A stretch of 64,000 nucleotides of DNA from Xenia sp. Carnegie-2017. Lineage: Eukaryota > Cnidaria > Anthozoa > Malacalcyonacea > Xeniidae. A program made the translations under genes and the position numbers. Location: positions 14,686,563-14,750,562 of the forward strand of contig NW_025813487.1 of the NCBI RefSeq assembly GCF_021976095.1, in the 5' to 3' direction. Below are positions 60,100 through 64,000 of this stretch, piece after piece (position 1 is the first letter of the stretch; the number at the start of each line of letters is the position of its first letter). The notes under the pieces are model-generated. The model saw only the letters and a program-made list of their open reading frames with translations, made no database searches and had not been told where the DNA came from.

Positions 60100-61667
60100 T
60101 TTATAGGACTGAAGCACAGAGTAATACAGAGGGTTCGCTTTTTCTCATTGCTTTGTGTGATAGTCTTCTAAGTTCATCTTTGACTGGATCAACACCACCC
60201 CACCCTCCCCACACACACACACACCCACCCACAAAAAACCAAATAACTATTTCGATCAAATTAGATGCACTTCATTTAGAAGGTTCACCAATTTACTTAA
60301 AGTGATACCTCTGTATTGCTCTGTCGGTAAAGCAGACTAAAGAAAATATGAATTTGCTGCTAGGAGAGCAAAGTCCAAAAAAATTAACACGTGTAATTAA
60401 TACGTGCAATGGGCGACAGTTAAAGTCAATGTATACCATGAGCGTAGCCAGGGTGATGTCTCCCTTTCATGACAATTTCAAACTGACAGCTATTAGTTGT
60501 TTTTTGCGTGTTAAGATACCATCGCCCTCCCCTGCACTATTTTTCATAAATCCTGCCCGTGCCCCCTGATACAGGTATTGTTCATTCAGGCATAAATGTC
60601 ATCAGGTTTGCTTTTCAAGAAAACCCCATCATCGTGGCAATGACAACAATTCACATATAAACTCAACTTAGAAATAGGTCGAGTTTTCGCCATAGCTACC
60701 TCCTACGAAAGTCGGACGAAAAAATTTTCCAATTCTTCTCAGTTTTGTTTCTACGTCGATTTTCGAACAGAAGGACGATATTTATTAAGATGTTTTGTAG
60801 AGATTAATAATGCAAGCTTTCTAAAAGCCGCGGGGCATTCGACACGAGTTAGGTAATTCTATATAATTATTTAGAAAAAGACAATACAATATTCTATGCG
60901 AATAGAGTAATTTGGCATTTTGTTTGAAATACGTTTTATGTATTTGTAGTTATGTACGAGAATTGTATTTAAGCTACGCACGCGCGTGGGTTGGTCTAAC
61001 TATTGCAAAACTTCAACTTGAATCCGAAAACACGTTCCGCTGTTGATAAACGAGCGATACGGTGAAATAGAGAAAATATGCACAACTACAGACTAATACA
61101 GAGAGTCAATTTCGAAAACGAAAGGATCAACAGCATAGCAGTGCGCTTGTACCTCCCCCCTCCCCCATCATTTTCTATTCATTTCTGGGAGGTTATACGT
61201 TAAGTTAAACAAGGCGACCGAACAAAAAATTTGTACGCATTAACTACCTCTGTATTTATCTGACATTGTTGCATAATCGCACATCGATGTCAAAATACAA
61301 TGAATTCTTGCATAGTATCGTGAATGACATGTAAAGATGGTTGAGCACTATGCTTGATAAGCCGTTACAGGACATGAGACTGTCAAGAACGTTCATGGAA
61401 GTTCACATATTCAACCACTCGTTGCTACATATATATCGTGCCTATAACTAAGTCATAGGCATGAAGGTATGCTGGGTCGGGGGGGACAGTAAATATTTCT
61501 TAGCCAATACAACTCACAATTTCTACTGGACTTCTAATTACACGTCATAATTTTATTCATAATTTTAATTTTCCTTATTCTTCGCATTACTAATGTTGAA
61601 GATTTTACGAAACTAAACCTTGATAAGAACTCGCTTTTAGATCTCAACCAGCAAACCAGAAGATAGA
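60100..61667. other. Intergenic, nothing recognised
   Basis: A CA microsatellite lies near 60209-60228. No exon or array is seen. Confidence 0.5.
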
Positions 61668-61753
61668 CAAGTGTTTCCCACATGCAAGTAAAATTATGAT
61701 GCGTGCGCAAGGTGTTTCCCACATGCAAGTAAAATCATAATGCGCGAGCGCAA
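61668..61753. repeat. 43 bp direct duplication
   Basis: GTGTTTCCCACATGCAAGTA plus AAAT-ATGATGCG-GCGCAAG occurs twice with about four differences. Confidence 0.8.
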
Positions 61754-61920
61754 GTACAATAAATAACAAAGACAATCTACGGGTATTGAAATCACAAGCC
61801 GCAACTGTGCATATAAAATTTGTAAGAAACATGCAATTGTAAAAAAAATCAAATCAAGATTGTTGTAATTGAATAAAGTCATGTTCAATGGTATGTTTAC
61901 TTGAGCTCATTTTTCTACGT

Positions 61921-62097
61921 TTTAAATAAAAAAGTATATTGGCGGATTCTTCCTGATGCATGCGTTTTGCTTACTGATTTGGCTCGAATTATTGACAATA
62001 AGGACAAGAAAACACGAAAAGAGTTACTGTCGAAGCAGGGAAAACTCCAGGGCTTTATTAGTCCGTACAAAAGGCTTCTGCATTTTTACAGAGTACG
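61921..62097 (+). CDS. Possible exon of an unknown gene
   Basis: The plus frame reads YWRILPDACVLLTDLARIID, then NKDKKTRKELLSKQGKLQG and SPYKRLLHFYRV, ending at a CG-GTAAAG donor. It is amphipathic and Lys/Leu-rich, more protein-like than other frames nearby. I recognise no family, the acceptor (AAAAAAG) is weak and no partner exon is found. Confidence 0.3.
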
Positions 62098-63194
62098 GTA
62101 AAGCAATTATTGAATTTGGCTTCGCATAACTTCGACCTCGGTCTGAATAATTCGTGATATCATGCTCAGTCTCATCTAATAATTGTAGAATGTTTCGCAT
62201 TCATTCATGCCTAGTCATAGTTTTTGATTCTCTGCAATCTGATTGGCTGCAGCAGAGCGTTCATTCCCTTCAATCTGATTGGTCGCAGCAGCGTCATGCT
62301 TTTTACGATATCTTGACCTCTGTCCGAGAGTGTTATTTTTTTGCAATAAATTTGTTTACAAAGTAAAATTTGAATTTTTTAAACTTCAATTTTAAAACTA
62401 TCATTAATTAGCCATGTAAACTGTTCAAATTAGCAACGAGCATTCAGATGGTAGTCATCATAGCGAGAGAAAACTTTACTATCCAGACGAAGTAACGTTT
62501 GCAGAAAACAATCCAATTTCAGATCTTCAGTCCAATCAAGCCCATCGATCATTTTACAACGTGAAGTTCCTCATTATAAAAATGAAAACTTTATGAACCG
62601 TTTAGGTCTGTTCGTACCGAATACATATTTTCACGAGCTCTCAGAAGCGGCAAGAGCCCGAAGCCGGCATATAACATGTACGCGTATTTAGACAAACACG
62701 TACAAGTGCAGTATCTGGAATTGAGAAACGAGTTTGGCAGTTTTTGTTTGTAACATAATTCAAAGCATAATTAACTACATCTAAGAATAATTCTTTGATA
62801 GCTGGATATATGATATACAAGAAATTATATTTTTAATCATTTTCGAAAACAGTCCTAACATGCAAGATGGATGCATCTGGGCTTACTGCTCGGACGAAAA
62901 AACGAATTAGATCTGAAGTGATAACTAATTTTGTCCCATATTTTCGATGGAAGCCCAGCCGACCGATAAGAATCACACACGACTTAAAGTTCTACCGGAA
63001 AGATTTTTCCTAGAAAACGGCCTAATTTCTCTTTAGTCGATACTCGTTGAAAAAATGATGATAAAACGTCAATAAAACTATACATGTGGTATATTTAAAA
63101 AAAGTCGGTTGAACATGCTCATAATGATGACTGGGCCAAATAAAAAGTAGCGTAAAAGATAACTGCTGCTAACTCATTCGATAATAATATAGAC
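62098..63194. other. Intergenic, nothing firm
   Basis: Two copies of a 34 bp block with ATCTGATTGG (inverted CCAAT type) followed by GCAGCAG lie at 62236-62298. Nothing else is seen. Confidence 0.45.
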
Positions 63195-63362
63195 TGACTT
63201 ATGTTTACTTTACGACGAATAGATAACGTTGACACGTGAATAAACACGATATAGACGTTTACTTTACAACGAATAGATAACGTTGACATGCGAATAACAC
63301 ATTTTATAAATGTTTACTTTACAACAAATAGATAACGTTGACAAGTGACTAATACACGACCG
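63195..63362. repeat. 57 bp tandem repeat, three copies
   Basis: TTTACTTTACAACGAATAGA then TAACGTTGACA-GTGAATA. Copies differ at several sites. The remaining 63363-64000 shows only GA and AT microsatellites. Confidence 0.82.
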
Positions 63363-64000
63363 TTGTTTTTGCTGTCTCAAACCTTTACCGTATTATTCCT
63401 TTCATACAAATATAATAGAAAAATAGAGAGAGAGAGCGCACGGGCGCAAGAGAAAATATAAAACATATATTAATTTAAAAGTTTCGATTGAGAAATTGAA
63501 AGTGTATAAAATATTTTGCTTCTTCGAATTATGATGGGATAGTTTGATATCCACCTTCACATTCAAGTGTCGGCAAATTAATCTTTCTACAAATCAACAA
63601 AATATTGTCTATCCTTACATCATAAACAGCAGATGGCAATGGCGTGTGTGAACAGAAGCCTCGTGAATAAAATCGTGCGGATTTAAATATAGCGACTTTA
63701 AAAACTCCCACAATGCTATGCGTTTTTACGAAGACGCACATTCTTTGGTGCATTCTGCAAGGATTTATGCTCGTTAATGTTCAATTTTTTACATGTCAGG
63801 CAATGTATTTAATAGTACTAATAGATACATTCGCCGTGTATTATATTAGAAACCCCATGTTTCATCCCTCCAACTCCCACCCCCCATCACACACACATAC
63901 ACGTGGCACTTTGGGAATGATATATATTATATATGTAGGAAGTTTATATATGATGATTCTCCGTATAAAACATATATATATATAGAAAAGTGTCAAAAAA

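Overview
The window is nuclear DNA from an invertebrate animal. It is AT-rich, has spliced genes with GT-AG introns and is full of tandem repeats. Two conserved metazoan genes can be read exon by exon, and their splice phases fit almost throughout. The lineage cannot be fixed from the sequence. Repeats with hammerhead-type cores are common in cnidarians, tunicates and other invertebrates, so anthozoan and tunicate are both open.

Left part, 1-15.9 kb, minus strand: a gene for an MDC1-like DNA-damage mediator. Nineteen exons are placed between the start codon at 15851 and the window edge. They encode an N-terminal Thr4-Gln5, a complete FHA domain split over four exons, a long acidic and Ser/Thr-rich middle with TQ motifs and in-frame repeats (35 residues in exon 9, 19 residues in exon 17), a Ser/Arg linker, and the first strand of a BRCT domain. 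The rest of the BRCT pair lies off the left edge. Large minisatellites fill its introns (36, 21, 20 and 74 bp units), and a 42 bp array lies just upstream of the gene. The long open frames on both strands of these arrays are by-products of repeat length and composition.

Middle, 16-40 kb: a possible small two-exon minus-strand gene (16.6-17.0 kb), then about 22 kb with no gene I recognise, apart from one good candidate first exon at 28.2 kb. This stretch holds many short tandem arrays (units of 42 to 101 bp) and one short retroposed element with a hammerhead-like core.

Right part, 40-60 kb, plus strand: an AP-2 (TFAP2) transcription factor gene. It has two candidate alternative first exons (40.0 and 51.95 kb), both ending in phase 0 after a Glu, a transactivation exon (54.2 kb), and DNA-binding and helix-span-helix exons (57.2-60.0 kb). 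One core exon lacks two single bases relative to the family frame. All other exons read cleanly.

The most unusual non-genic signal is a set of repeats with hammerhead ribozyme-like cores. The best is a 114 bp insertion at 42.9 kb with target-site duplications and a perfect stem I. A second is a copy at 22.9 kb, and a third is an exact 83 bp tandem array at 3.8-4.2 kb.
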